From Agrobacterium larrymoorei (GTDB lineage: Bacteria; Pseudomonadota; Alphaproteobacteria; Rhizobiales; Rhizobiaceae), in contig NZ_JAUTBL010000001.1 of NCBI RefSeq assembly GCF_030819275.1, forward strand, positions 1,738,501 to 1,802,500: a stretch of 64,000 nucleotides of DNA. Direction: 5' to 3'. The notes beneath the pieces are model-generated. The model ran no database searches. It was not told the origin of the DNA and worked only from the letters and a program-made list of their open reading frames with translations. Positions 19,921 to 28,198 of the stretch are shown one piece after another (the first letter of the stretch is position 1; every line of letters begins with the position of its first letter). Position numbers and translations under genes: made by a program.

Positions 19921-20874
19921 TTACTTGAGCGAAACGACGCTGTCCTTCACATCCGGCAGTGAGGGGATAATGCCGCTTTTGGCATACCACTCGGCAACGG
20001 CGCTGATCTGCTTGACGTCTGCCTCTGTCACGGCGGTCGTTGGAACCGCATTGTTCTCGCCGATTTTCGACGAAAGATTGTTCGGCACATTCATCTCCTT
20101 TGCCCACACAGCACCTGCCTCTGCCTTGTTGGCGATCGCCCAGGCATTTTCGGACTTGATGACGTCGAAGACGAGTTGGAGTTGGTCCGCCTTCGAGGTC
20201 GAAAACTCCTTGCTTGCAACGAGAACGACCGCATTGTCCGATTTGATCGCCGCACCATCGGCCACCACTTTTCCGTCATAGGCGGTTTCGGCAATGGTCA
20301 GGAAAGGGTCCCATGTTGCCCAGGCATCGACATGGCCCTGGGTAAAGCTCGGTCCGCTGTCGCTTGGGCTGAGGTAGACGCGCTCGACGCTTTTCGGATC
20401 GACGCCATTTGTCTGCAGACCTTGCATCAGAAGATACTCGCCGGTGCCGCCTCGATTGACGGCGACCTTCTTTCCGGCAAGGTCCTTGATCGAAGCGATG
20501 CCCGACTCCTTCTTCACGACGATGCCCTCGGCGCTCGGCGCCATTTTCTGGTAGGCGAAAATAACCAGCGGAATTTTGGCCGAAAGGGCTGCGATCGCTG
20601 ACGTCGAGCTGCCAGCGGTGATGTCGATGCTGCCAGCGTTAAGCGCTTCGAAAGCGGGAGCTGCTGCGGGGAAAGGGCCGGCCCATTCGACCTTGATTCC
20701 CTTTTCCGCGAGCGCTTTTTCCAGCGTACCGCGGGATTTGGCCAAGGTGATATCGTTCGGGCCGCGCAGCCAGCCGATACGGATCGTCTGCTCGGCCGCT
20801 TGAGCGGCCGGGATAAAGCCCGCCACAGAAGCCGCTACGATAAGGGTGGAGAGGAATTGTCGCTTGGTAAACAT
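19921..20874 (-). CDS. ssuA: Aliphatic sulfonate ABC binding protein (SsuA type)
   Basis: A periplasmic substrate-binding protein of the SsuA/TauA/NMT1 family, 317 residues. The signal peptide ends near AAQAAE, and the family core follows (IRIGWLRGPNDITLAKSRG, then FEALNAGSIDITAGSSTSA, then DAWATWDPFLTIAE). It binds an aliphatic sulfonate or related sulfur compound for the permease and ATPase encoded upstream. The upstream in-frame TTG was rejected in favour of ATG 20874. It is last in a five-gene operon. Confidence 0.88.
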   Translation of the reverse strand: MFTKRQFLSTLIVAASVAGFIPAAQAAEQTIRIGWLRGPNDITLAKSRGTLEKALAEKGIKVEWAGPFPAAAPAFEALNAGSIDITAGSSTSAIAALSAKIPLVIFAYQKMAPSAEGIVVKKESGIASIKDLAGKKVAVNRGGTGEYLLMQGLQTNGVDPKSVERVYLSPSDSGPSFTQGHVDAWATWDPFLTIAETAYDGKVVADGAAIKSDNAVVLVASKEFSTSKADQLQLVFDVIKSENAWAIANKAEAGAVWAKEMNVPNNLSSKIGENNAVPTTAVTEADVKQISAVAEWYAKSGIIPSLPDVKDSVVSLK

Positions 20875-20919
20875 CAATATATCCAGTCTGCTGCTTGGGC
20901 TTGGGAGTGAGGTTGGGCT

Positions 20920-21624
20920 TCAGGCATGGGAAGGTTCGACACCAAGTTCGCGAAGAAGCTCGGTTTCGATGGACATCAATTCAGGATCACCCCTATGGCG
21001 GGGATGGTCGGCGTCGATGCGTATTTCACGTGAGATCCGTCCCTGATCGAGCACCAGAATACGGTCCGCGAGGGCGACAGCTTCCCACACGTCGTGGGTG
21101 ACGAGCAGAACGGCGGGCCTGTGCTTGCGCCACAGTTCGAAGACCAGATCGTGCATGCGCAGCCGGGTCAGCGCGTCGAGGGCCGCAAAGGGTTCATCGA
21201 GCAGAAGAAGGGCGGGTTCGCGCACCAAAGCACGTGCCAGCGCTGCCCTTTGCGCTTCGCCACCTGACAAGGTCAGTGGCCATGCATCTTTCCTGTGAGA
21301 CAGGGCGACATCCGCCAACGCCCGCTCCGCACGCTTTTGCGCGTCCGGCGTCTTCACGCCGAGGGCGACATTCTCGATGACGCTCTTCCACGGAAGAAGC
21401 CGAGGCTCTTGAAACACCACAGATCGCCTGGAAGGTATCTCCAGCTTTTGCGCAGGCGCCGCGTCCAGGCCGGATAAAACCCTAAGCAGGGTCGATTTTC
21501 CCGAGCCGCTGCGGCCCAAAAGTGCAACGAATTCACCTGGCGCGATGGAAAGGTCTATACCATCCAGAACGGCAGGGCCGCCGAAGGAACGATGAAGCTG
21601 TCTGATGTCGACAAGGTCGCTCAT
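20920..21624 (-). CDS. ssuB: Sulfonate ABC transporter ATPase
   Basis: A 234-residue ATPase of the SsuB/TauB family: Walker A GRSGSGKST, Q-loop FQEPRLLPW typical of nitrate/sulfonate/taurine importers, signature LSGGEAQRAALARAL, Walker B LLLLDEPFAALD, switch His in LVTHDVWEAVAL. It overlaps the permease gene by 4 bp and is 45 bp from the SsuA gene. It belongs to ssu cluster 1. Confidence 0.9.
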   Translation of the reverse strand: MSDLVDIRQLHRSFGGPAVLDGIDLSIAPGEFVALLGRSGSGKSTLLRVLSGLDAAPAQKLEIPSRRSVVFQEPRLLPWKSVIENVALGVKTPDAQKRAERALADVALSHRKDAWPLTLSGGEAQRAALARALVREPALLLLDEPFAALDALTRLRMHDLVFELWRKHRPAVLLVTHDVWEAVALADRILVLDQGRISREIRIDADHPRHRGDPELMSIETELLRELGVEPSHA

Positions 21625-22457
21625 GCGATCACCTGCGGGCGCCAGCGTAGCGCATAGGCCTCAATGATGCGCACCAGTCCGTCCGTCAACAGACCCATGA
21701 TCGCGTAGACCAGCAGGCAGACGACAATGACGTCGGTCTGCAGGAAGTCGCGCGCATAGGTGATGATGTAGCCGAGGCCGCTCGACGCATTGATCTGTTC
21801 ACCGACAACGAGGCTGAGCCAGGCGACGCTGAGACCATAGCGAACGCCGACGAGGAGCGACGGCAATGCGCCCGGAATGACAATGTGGCGGATGATGCCC
21901 ATGGTCCCAAGATCGAGCGTCTGGCCTGCCTCGATCAGCTTTTTGTCTATTCCCCTGATGCCGCCATGCAGTGTCAGATAGACCGGAAAGATCGCCCCGA
22001 AGGCGACAAGGCCGATCTTAGGGGCTTCGCCAATGCCGAACCAGAGAATAAAAAGCGGAAGAAGGCCGAGGAACGGCATGGCCTTGAGCATCTGGATCGG
22101 CGGGTCGATCACCGCCTCTCCAAGCCGCGAGAGGCCTGACAGAAGCGCCAGTGAGATGCCGATGACGACGGCAATCGAAAACCCGGCAGCCACGCGCAGA
22201 AACGACACGGCAAGCCCGGTGATGAGTTCCCCGGATGCGATCAGGCGCGCCGCCGTCGCGATGATATCGCTCGGGGCTGCCAGTATACGAGGAGACAGAA
22301 AACCCGTCACGCTCGCAATTTGCCAGAGAGCGACAAGCGCAATCGGGGAAGCGATGCGTGCACCGACATTCCATAGCCGGCCCTGTGCATTGCTGGGCTT
22401 CGGCGTGCGCTCGATGTTCTTCCGGTTCTTATGCGCGGACGCCATTGTGTCAGACAT
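21621..22457 (-). CDS. ssuC: Sulfonate ABC transporter permease
   Basis: A six-helix SsuC/TauC-type permease of 278 residues with the cytoplasmic coupling region ending in a variant EAA loop (EAGQTLDLGTMGIIRHIVIPGALPS). The N-terminus is polar and basic (HKNRKNIERTPK) before the first helix. The start overlaps the end of the monooxygenase gene by 8 bp. Confidence 0.9.
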   Translation of the reverse strand: MSDTMASAHKNRKNIERTPKPSNAQGRLWNVGARIASPIALVALWQIASVTGFLSPRILAAPSDIIATAARLIASGELITGLAVSFLRVAAGFSIAVVIGISLALLSGLSRLGEAVIDPPIQMLKAMPFLGLLPLFILWFGIGEAPKIGLVAFGAIFPVYLTLHGGIRGIDKKLIEAGQTLDLGTMGIIRHIVIPGALPSLLVGVRYGLSVAWLSLVVGEQINASSGLGYIITYARDFLQTDVIVVCLLVYAIMGLLTDGLVRIIEAYALRWRPQVIA

Positions 22458-23583
22458 TGGCAGGCTTTCCGCTTAGATCTCGATCAAACAAAGTGGACCA
22501 TGTGAAGTGCTTGCGCTCCGGCGCGACGCGGGCCACGGGGAGACGCGGCAGTACCAGTTCGCCAAAGCGGTAGGCTTCCTCAAGCAATGGCATGCCTGAG
22601 AGGATGAAGGTATCGACGCCGATCTTTTGATATTCTTCGAGCGTGCGGATCACCGTGTCGGGAGAACCGACAATAGCGGTGCCCGGTCCTGGACGAACGA
22701 GGCCTACACCCGCCCAAAGGTTGGGGGCGATCTCCAGATCGCGCAGATTGGCAGGCTTGATGCCGCCATGCATGGCGCTCATGCGCTGTTGCCCGACCGA
22801 GTCCGTATTGGAGACGAAACGCTGGTTTGCCGCAATCGCCGCGTCGTCCATCTGATCATAGAGGTCGGCAGCCGCCTCCCATGCCTTTTCATCGGTCTGG
22901 CGAACAATCACATAAAGCCGGATGCCGTAGGTGAGCTCACGTCCATATTCGGCGGCTTTGGATTTGACCCTTTGAACCTTCTCGCCCATCTGTTCCGGTG
23001 TCTCGCCCCAGGAGAGATAGGTTTCGACGTGCTTGGCCGCGACCTCCATGGCGCTGTCGGAAGAGCCGCCAAACCAGAGCGGTGGCGGCTGGATCGAGGT
23101 GCCTGCTGGAAGTGCCAGCTTGGCACCTTCCGTCTGGAAATACTGACCCTTGTGGGTGACGCTCTCGCCAGCCATCAGCCGGTGCCAGATCGTCAGATAC
23201 TCATCGGCCATCGCATAGCGCTCGTCATGTGGCAGCATCATGCCATAGGCACCCAGCATCTTGGCGTCGCCGGACACGACATTGAGCATCAGCCGTCCGT
23301 TCGAAAACTCCTGGAATGTTGCCGCCATCTTGGCCAGCAGCGTGGGCGCGATCAGTCCGGGGTGGAACGCTACGAGGAATTTCATTCTCTCGGTGTAGGG
23401 CAGGAGGGCGCTGGCAAGCGGCCACACATCATGCGCGCCTGTTGCAAACAGAGCTCCGGTAAAACCCAGATGGTCGTAGGCCTGCGCAAGCTGCTTATAA
23501 TAACCATAGTCGATGGTGCGGGAGCCCTCCGGTTTCCAGGGATAAGCGCCGTCGGGTGCACACATGTACCAGAGCACGTTCAT
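22450..23583 (-). CDS. SsuD-family LLM flavin monooxygenase, variant active site
   Basis: An FMNH2-dependent LLM-class (luciferase-like) monooxygenase of 377 residues, close in length and architecture to alkanesulfonate monooxygenase SsuD (LWFGGSSDSAMEVAAKHV, NLWAGVGLVRPGPGTAIVG). From memory of the E. coli enzyme, three landmark residues are missing. The Cys loop is shortened (TGAHDVW). His in RLHVIV is Tyr (RLYVIV). His in YPHLEEAY is Leu (MPLLEEAY). The Arg residues are kept. The substrate is therefore probably not a simple alkanesulfonate. ATG 23583 was chosen for the GGGAG upstream, 1 bp after the preceding stop codon. Confidence 0.8.
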   Translation of the reverse strand: MNVLWYMCAPDGAYPWKPEGSRTIDYGYYKQLAQAYDHLGFTGALFATGAHDVWPLASALLPYTERMKFLVAFHPGLIAPTLLAKMAATFQEFSNGRLMLNVVSGDAKMLGAYGMMLPHDERYAMADEYLTIWHRLMAGESVTHKGQYFQTEGAKLALPAGTSIQPPPLWFGGSSDSAMEVAAKHVETYLSWGETPEQMGEKVQRVKSKAAEYGRELTYGIRLYVIVRQTDEKAWEAAADLYDQMDDAAIAANQRFVSNTDSVGQQRMSAMHGGIKPANLRDLEIAPNLWAGVGLVRPGPGTAIVGSPDTVIRTLEEYQKIGVDTFILSGMPLLEEAYRFGELVLPRLPVARVAPERKHFTWSTLFDRDLSGKPANV

Positions 23584-23584
23584 G

Positions 23585-24433
23585 TCAGAGATCTCCCTCA
23601 TCCACCGGATAAATGGTCAGTTTTGTATCAAGGTCGCCGTGGTGAAAGAGCGTGTCGGCCTCTTCCTGCTGTTCGCGCAACAGAGATTGATCTGCCGCAT
23701 CCACCTGCCAGTTCCGCTCGGAAACCACACGTGTCCATGCGCGCCGTTCCGCCTCTTCACCAGAAGGGGACAGAAGCTCGGCAGCCTTCTCTGGATCTTT
23801 GGCAATCTGGCTGCCGAGATGCTTCAACTCGCCGGTGAAGTCCTCTAAAGCTGCCTTTGTCAGTCCGCGGTTTTCGATTGTCCAGAAAGTGGAGCGATTG
23901 GGAATAAGCGTCCCGCATCGCGCAAGAACGGTGAATTCGCCGCTGACCAGAACCTGCTCCAGATGCGGTGTCATCGCAACCCAAGCTGCCACCGAGTTTT
24001 CGCGCAGCGCCGCAAGAGAGTCATTCGGCGACATATCCTGACGAATTGTGTCCGTCAGGCGCAGTCCGATCTCTTCAAGTTGCTTGGCCAGAAGATAGCT
24101 GAGAAAGGAGCCATCGACGAGGGCAATCGGTTTTCCCTTCAAATCCGCGACTGAGCTGATGTCTCTTGTTTTTGAAACGAGGATCGCACCATTCGTCGGC
24201 CTTGGGGCAGATGCAGCCGCATAGATGACAGGCAGCCCGGATGCTTTTGCGAGGATTGGCGGCGTCGATCCGGTGCCGCTGATATCGAACTCTCCCTTCG
24301 CCAGCCGCGCGCCGGTTTCTCGGCCTTCGGCGTAAGCGACGAATTCCGGTTGCATTGTTGAAAACGCCCCTGGCCAACGAGAGGCTAATGTCAGATGGAG
24401 ATTGTTCGGATGGTGACCAATCCTAAAAACCAA
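23585..24433 (-). CDS. SsuA-like binding protein without signal peptide
   Basis: A 282-residue type-2 binding-protein fold of the SsuA/TauA family (GEFDISGTGSTPPILAKASG, then DLKGKPIALVDGSFLSYLL). It begins directly at beta-strand 1 (VFRIGHHPNNLHLTLASRW), and no signal peptide can be coded upstream because an in-frame stop lies 27 bp before the start. The start is TTG 24433 after AAGGGG. It may be a cytoplasmic sulfur-compound sensor or carrier, or an enzyme-associated binding protein. It is first in the ssu cluster 1 operon and is followed 1 bp later by the monooxygenase. Confidence 0.75.
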   Translation of the reverse strand: MVFRIGHHPNNLHLTLASRWPGAFSTMQPEFVAYAEGRETGARLAKGEFDISGTGSTPPILAKASGLPVIYAAASAPRPTNGAILVSKTRDISSVADLKGKPIALVDGSFLSYLLAKQLEEIGLRLTDTIRQDMSPNDSLAALRENSVAAWVAMTPHLEQVLVSGEFTVLARCGTLIPNRSTFWTIENRGLTKAALEDFTGELKHLGSQIAKDPEKAAELLSPSGEEAERRAWTRVVSERNWQVDAADQSLLREQQEEADTLFHHGDLDTKLTIYPVDEGDL

Positions 24434-24457
24434 AACGCGTCCCCTTATTGATCTTCT

Positions 24458-24475
24458 TTATATAAATTTATATAA
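24458..24475. promoter_or_regulatory. Perfect 18-bp AT palindrome, probable ArsR operator
   Basis: TTATATAAATTTATATAA is exactly self-complementary and lies midway between the divergent ssu operon (start 24433) and the ArsR-type gene (start 24553). A consensus-like promoter for arsR overlaps it: TTGATC (24448-24453), 17 bp, TATAAT (24471-24476). Binding would block both directions, which fits an autoregulated ArsR/SmtB-type repressor. Confidence 0.65.
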
Positions 24476-24513
24476 TGATAGTGCGAGGTGCGCGAGAAAT
24501 TCAACCCTTTCTG
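24471..24513 (-). promoter_or_regulatory. Sulfur-promoter element copy G (weak)
   Basis: On the minus strand the core CAGAAAGGGTTGAATTTC (24496-24513) is followed after 19 bp by ATTATA at the -10 position for the ssu cluster 1 operon. It shares the AGAAAG start and TTTC end with the stronger elements at 28 and 41 kb. It overlaps the ArsR palindrome side, so activation and repression could compete. Support is moderate only. Confidence 0.4.
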
Positions 24514-24552
24514 AGCTAGGGCAGACGGAAAAAATTTCCAAGATTGGGAGCG

Positions 24553-24957
24553 ATGAGAGTGAAAAAAGACGAGACCGGTAATGGGGGCGAACGAAGACCG
24601 CATGTTCCGAAGGTGAAATGCCGCGCTATCGGTACGGCGTCCGATTTTCTAAAAGCGATGTCTAACCCGGTACGCCTTTCCATCCTGTGCGTCCTGATGG
24701 AAGGCGCGCGGACCGTCGGCGAATTGGAGGAGATTCTCGACGTTCACCAGCCCACTCTGTCGCAACAGATCGGTGAGTTGCGGGACGCTGGCATCATCGT
24801 TGGAGCGAGGCAGGCGAAAGCGGTTCTTTATCGTTTAGCAGACCCGCGTGCAGGGCAGATCATCGGTCACTTGAGGCTGCTGTTTCCAGATGCCGACGCC
24901 TCGGCAATCTGGAAGGGAACGCAATTCACCTCATCAACCGTTACGCCAATGAGTTGA
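24553..24957 (+). CDS. ArsR-family regulator, SqrR/BigR-like
   Basis: A 134-residue winged-helix ArsR/SmtB-family regulator (FLKAMSNPVRLSILCVLMEG, then VGELEEILDVHQPTLSQQIG). The fold and the Cys46 position resemble the persulfide sensors SqrR/BigR, which use two cysteines. The second cysteine (in YCP of the relatives) is replaced here by LFP, and Cys23 is an alternative partner. It is divergent from ssu cluster 1 with a palindrome between, so it probably represses that operon and itself. ATG 24553 was chosen; GTG 24559 is better spaced from GGGAG and remains possible. Confidence 0.85.
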   Translation: MRVKKDETGNGGERRPHVPKVKCRAIGTASDFLKAMSNPVRLSILCVLMEGARTVGELEEILDVHQPTLSQQIGELRDAGIIVGARQAKAVLYRLADPRAGQIIGHLRLLFPDADASAIWKGTQFTSSTVTPMS

Positions 24958-25048
24958 TCAACGTTCTTCTCCTAAAGAATGTCTGATCCGAGGTCCTCAG
25001 ACGGAACCACGTTGGTAACTGTCATAGGTCGACGGAAAAGCAGGAGAC

Positions 25049-25609
25049 CTACTCTGCCGCCACCGCAGTTGCTATCGAGCGGCGTTGAACAAGCAGATTG
25101 GCCTCGTTGACGGCCTGATCCACGCGTGCGCTGACGTTGGGGGACGGGACACCTTCTGCGAAATCCCGGCTTGAAGCATAGATGGCCGTTGGGGTCACGA
25201 AGGCCTCGAAGAAGGCGAAAAGGGGTCGCAATTGGTGCTCCACCATCAGCGAGTGACGGTCCCCTCCGCCTGTCGCGGTCAACAGGATCGGTTTGCCGCG
25301 TAAATCCGCAGGGTCGAGCAGGTCGATGACATGCTTGAAAAGCCCTGTATAGCTGCCCTTGTAGGTCGGGGAGCCAATGACGAGTGCATCGGCTTCAATG
25401 ATTGTCTGTACGCGCTTGCGCGCCTGCGGGTCGAGATCGGCGACCGAGCGAGCCGAAAGCAATGAGGGGCCTAGGTCCTCGATATCGAAAACGACGTGGT
25501 CGAGACCAGCGCGCTGTGCCAGAGCCTCAGTGACGCTTTCGACGAAGCGTCGCGTGCTGGAGGGGCGTGTCGTGTTGCCGGAAAAGCCGACGATGAGATT
25601 ATTGCTCAT
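25049..25609 (-). CDS. msuE: NAD(P)H-dependent FMN reductase (MsuE/SsuE type)
   Basis: A flavodoxin-fold FMN reductase of 186 residues (VGFSGNTTRPSSTRRFVESV for phosphate binding; SPTYKGSYTGLFKHVIDLL; TATGGGDRHSLMVEHQLRPL). It supplies FMNH2 to two-component monooxygenases. It is the only flavin reductase visible in a window with seven LLM monooxygenases and three ACAD-type flavoproteins, so it may serve many of them. It is the last gene of the operon that starts at 28058. Confidence 0.9.
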   Translation of the reverse strand: MSNNLIVGFSGNTTRPSSTRRFVESVTEALAQRAGLDHVVFDIEDLGPSLLSARSVADLDPQARKRVQTIIEADALVIGSPTYKGSYTGLFKHVIDLLDPADLRGKPILLTATGGGDRHSLMVEHQLRPLFAFFEAFVTPTAIYASSRDFAEGVPSPNVSARVDQAVNEANLLVQRRSIATAVAAE

Positions 25610-25657
25610 TGAAAATCCAATTGATCTGGTAAAGCGTTTCCGCTTGAGTTTTGCGCT

Positions 25658-26836
25658 TCACGCCGTTTTTACGATGGCAAGACTGGGCGGGTATGTCCGC
25701 ACGCTTTCGCCCTTGTTCCAACGGTCAAAGGCAGCCTTGCCAAGGATCGCAACGGAAGTATCCTCCTGGGGGGCGTGGACGAGGACGGATTGAACGTCGC
25801 GGAAGTGGCGTTCGAGACCCAGATCTTCGTTGAGGCCTGGATTGCCGATGCCGCGAACGGCGATCTGAACCGCTTCCCTGATCTGGCGTCCGGCAAGAAG
25901 CCGCGCGCGGATCAGGCGCTCGGCGTCGCTCAGATCGCCATCGAGCGCTCCGAAAATGATCTGTCGCGCGCCGGATACCAGAAGGTCGATTTCACCGGAA
26001 AGCGTGATGAAGCGCTCCGTCTTGGCAATGGAACGGCCAAGATTGGTTGGAACACGCTCGTGGGCGAAACGAATGAAGGCGTCCTGAGCGGCTTCTGCCG
26101 CGCCGAGATAGATCGCTGTCAGCGCAAGCGTCATGGCGGCATGGCCTCGATTATCCTGTTCGGCGACCGAAGGATCGACGAGATCAAGCACGTTTTCCGC
26201 CGGAATCTCGACATTGCTGTACTCGACGTCGTGCGAGCCGGTTGCCCGCATTCCAAGGCTTTTCCAGTTCTCGATAATGGTGATACCGGGCAGGCCGTTT
26301 GGAACGACGAAGGTTCCGACACGCGGCTGCGGCTCATCCGTATGAGCCCAGACGAGAAAATGTGTGAGACCATGCGCGCCGGTGACGAAACGCTTGCGGC
26401 CGGAGATCGACCAGCCATTCGCCGTTTTCCTCGCAACCGTGGCCGGAAGGCCGCCGCGTGCAGGCGAGCCGAGTTCGGGCTCAACGCGAGCGGCGTTCAG
26501 CAAGAGTGGCTTTTGCCTGGCCTTCGACAAGAGCTCCTTATAAAGCCCCTCCGGCCAATGTCCTCTCTTCGCCTGGGCCAGATGATTGAACAGGGTCATG
26601 GCGGTGATGAGTGCGACGGATGGATCGCCGCGCCCCAATGCCGCGAGAATATGCGCCGCCGTGCTGAGCGTCCCGCCCTGACCGCCATAGCGCGTCGCGA
26701 CGGTGCTTTCGAGAAGCCCCGCCCGATGAACCGCGTGTATGCCGGCCCAGGGGAATGTGCCGGTGCGATCCGATTCCGGTGCGGCCTCAGCCACCTCACG
26801 AACGGCGTAATCGAGTGTGATGGGATCGTAAGACAT
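25658..26836 (-). CDS. Acyl-CoA-dehydrogenase-like flavoprotein (SfnB/DszC type)
   Basis: A 392-residue flavoprotein with the acyl-CoA dehydrogenase fold: N-terminal helical domain, middle beta domain (FVTGAHGLTHFLVWAHTDE, NWKSLGMRATGSHDVEYSN) and C-terminal helical domain (RGIGNPGLNEDLGLERHFRD). Relatives beside sulfonate genes (SfnB, DszC) use reduced flavin and oxygen on sulfur compounds rather than acyl-CoA. The ATG at 26836 gives a family-typical N-terminus; ATG 26938 is possible but has no ribosome site. Confidence 0.82.
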   Translation of the reverse strand: MSYDPITLDYAVREVAEAAPESDRTGTFPWAGIHAVHRAGLLESTVATRYGGQGGTLSTAAHILAALGRGDPSVALITAMTLFNHLAQAKRGHWPEGLYKELLSKARQKPLLLNAARVEPELGSPARGGLPATVARKTANGWSISGRKRFVTGAHGLTHFLVWAHTDEPQPRVGTFVVPNGLPGITIIENWKSLGMRATGSHDVEYSNVEIPAENVLDLVDPSVAEQDNRGHAAMTLALTAIYLGAAEAAQDAFIRFAHERVPTNLGRSIAKTERFITLSGEIDLLVSGARQIIFGALDGDLSDAERLIRARLLAGRQIREAVQIAVRGIGNPGLNEDLGLERHFRDVQSVLVHAPQEDTSVAILGKAAFDRWNKGESVRTYPPSLAIVKTA

Positions 26837-26954
26837 GCGGGCAACGACCTTATGGCTGAGGGAGCGAGGCAGTGTTTCGCTGCGGCCACCTCTTTGACTT
26901 GAGAGGAAAATCCGTCCGATCGAGGCACCGGACGGCATGGTTGCGGCATGGCGC

Positions 26955-28058
26955 TCAGGCGGCCGCCTTGCGCTTGGCGTCCTCGCGCTCGCGGATGCCG
27001 TCGCGCACCAGCGGCAGGATGTATCGGCCGTAATCGACAGCGTCGTTATAATTGTCATAGCCGCGGATCGAGATCAGATCGCAGCCGAGATCGATGTAAT
27101 CGAGGATGGAGTCTGCGATGGTGCGGGGCGATCCAACAAGCGCCGTCGTCGCGCCGCTTGCATTGGTCGCGGTCACGGTGGGGTACCAGAGCGCCCGGTC
27201 ATGCACATCGCCGCGCTTGGCGATATCGAGAAGCCGTTGGGAACCGATATTGGCGGGCGTCGCCGCATTGAGAGGACTGCGGGAGAGACCCTTCTGGCGG
27301 TTGGCGTTCAACTGGTCGAGTACGCGATGCGCCTTCTCCCAGGCAAGGTCATCGGTCTCTGCCACGATGGGGCGGAAGGTGACCCAGATGCGCGGGCGAT
27401 CCGTTCTTCCCGCCTTTGCCGCTTCGGCATAGATACGGTCGATCTGTTCCTTGGTTTCTTTCAGCGGCTCACCCCACAGGCCGAAGATATCGCAGAGCGA
27501 ACCACCAATGCGGTAGGCCGCATCGGACGAGCCGCCAAGCGAGATCGGGATCACGCCATTGGTTGGACGAACAGCGCTGCGGAACTGCTTGAACTGGTAA
27601 TATTTGCCATCGAAGTCGAAGGGTTCTTTCGACGTCCATGCCAGCCGAAGAATGCGGATATACTCTTCCTGGCGCTCATAACGCTCTTCCTTATTAAGAA
27701 AGTCGCCCTCACGCGCCTGTTCTTCATCGCTGCCGCCGGCAATGAAGTGAACGACGACGCGTCCCCCACTCAGCTGGTCGAGCGTCGCAAGCGATTTGGC
27801 CGCAACTGTCGGGTAGACGGTGTTTGGCCTGAGCGCGACGATGATCTTGATGTTCTTGGTATGGGCCAGCACTGTGGCTCCGATCGTGAAGGGATCGAAT
27901 GACGACGAGGAGTAGGGGATGAGTGTGTAGTTGAATCCGTAGTCGTCCAGTGCACGCGCATAACGTTCCAAAAACTGTGGATCGACCGGCGCATCGGGAA
28001 TAGGGTTCAAATCATTGGACGCGTTGGGAAAACTGACGCTGATGAATTCCGCAGCCAT
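26955..28058 (-). CDS. LLM-class flavin monooxygenase (SsuD-like)
   Basis: A 367-residue LLM-class oxidoreductase (TLDQLSGGRVVVHFIAGGSDEEQ, PISLGGSSDAAYRIGG, TTALVGSPRTIADSILDYID). It probably cleaves or oxidises a sulfonate or sulfone using FMNH2 and oxygen. ATG 28058 follows AAGGAG, the best ribosome site in the region. It is first in an operon with the ACAD-like gene and the FMN reductase, and is preceded by strong promoter element A. Confidence 0.85.
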   Translation of the reverse strand: MAAEFISVSFPNASNDLNPIPDAPVDPQFLERYARALDDYGFNYTLIPYSSSSFDPFTIGATVLAHTKNIKIIVALRPNTVYPTVAAKSLATLDQLSGGRVVVHFIAGGSDEEQAREGDFLNKEERYERQEEYIRILRLAWTSKEPFDFDGKYYQFKQFRSAVRPTNGVIPISLGGSSDAAYRIGGSLCDIFGLWGEPLKETKEQIDRIYAEAAKAGRTDRPRIWVTFRPIVAETDDLAWEKAHRVLDQLNANRQKGLSRSPLNAATPANIGSQRLLDIAKRGDVHDRALWYPTVTATNASGATTALVGSPRTIADSILDYIDLGCDLISIRGYDNYNDAVDYGRYILPLVRDGIREREDAKRKAAA

Positions 28059-28092
28059 GGGAGCTCCTTGAGGTCTCTGTAAATCTGCATCA

Positions 28093-28142
28093 AGGCTAGA
28101 GGGACGGGAGCGAGCGAGGAAGACAGGTCTTTCTATTTCTAT
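28093..28142 (-). promoter_or_regulatory. Sulfur-promoter element copy A (strong)
   Basis: On the minus strand ATAGAAA followed by TAGAAAGACCTGTCTTCC (28118-28142) precedes a TAGCCT -10-like box (28093-28098) by 19 bp. The block contains the inverted repeat AAGAC-N2-GTCTT. The same 25-bp block, with 18-19 bp to the -10 box, recurs at 34.8 and 41.1 kb. It probably binds an activator over the -35 region of the LLM/ACAD/FMN-reductase operon. Confidence 0.75.
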
Positions 28143-28198
28143 GGAAATTGTAGAAAATATTGCCAGCCCGTCTCCCGCGAGCGAAAACCTCGCGGCCC

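Noticed and set aside
22627-23838. Plus-strand frame of 403 codons
   Set aside because: Antisense to the SsuD-like gene and the adjacent binding protein, both of clear family; no family signal of its own.
25775-27902. Two long plus-strand frames (25775-26902 and 26937-27902)
   Set aside because: Antisense to the ACAD-like and LLM genes, which show conserved domains and ribosome sites.
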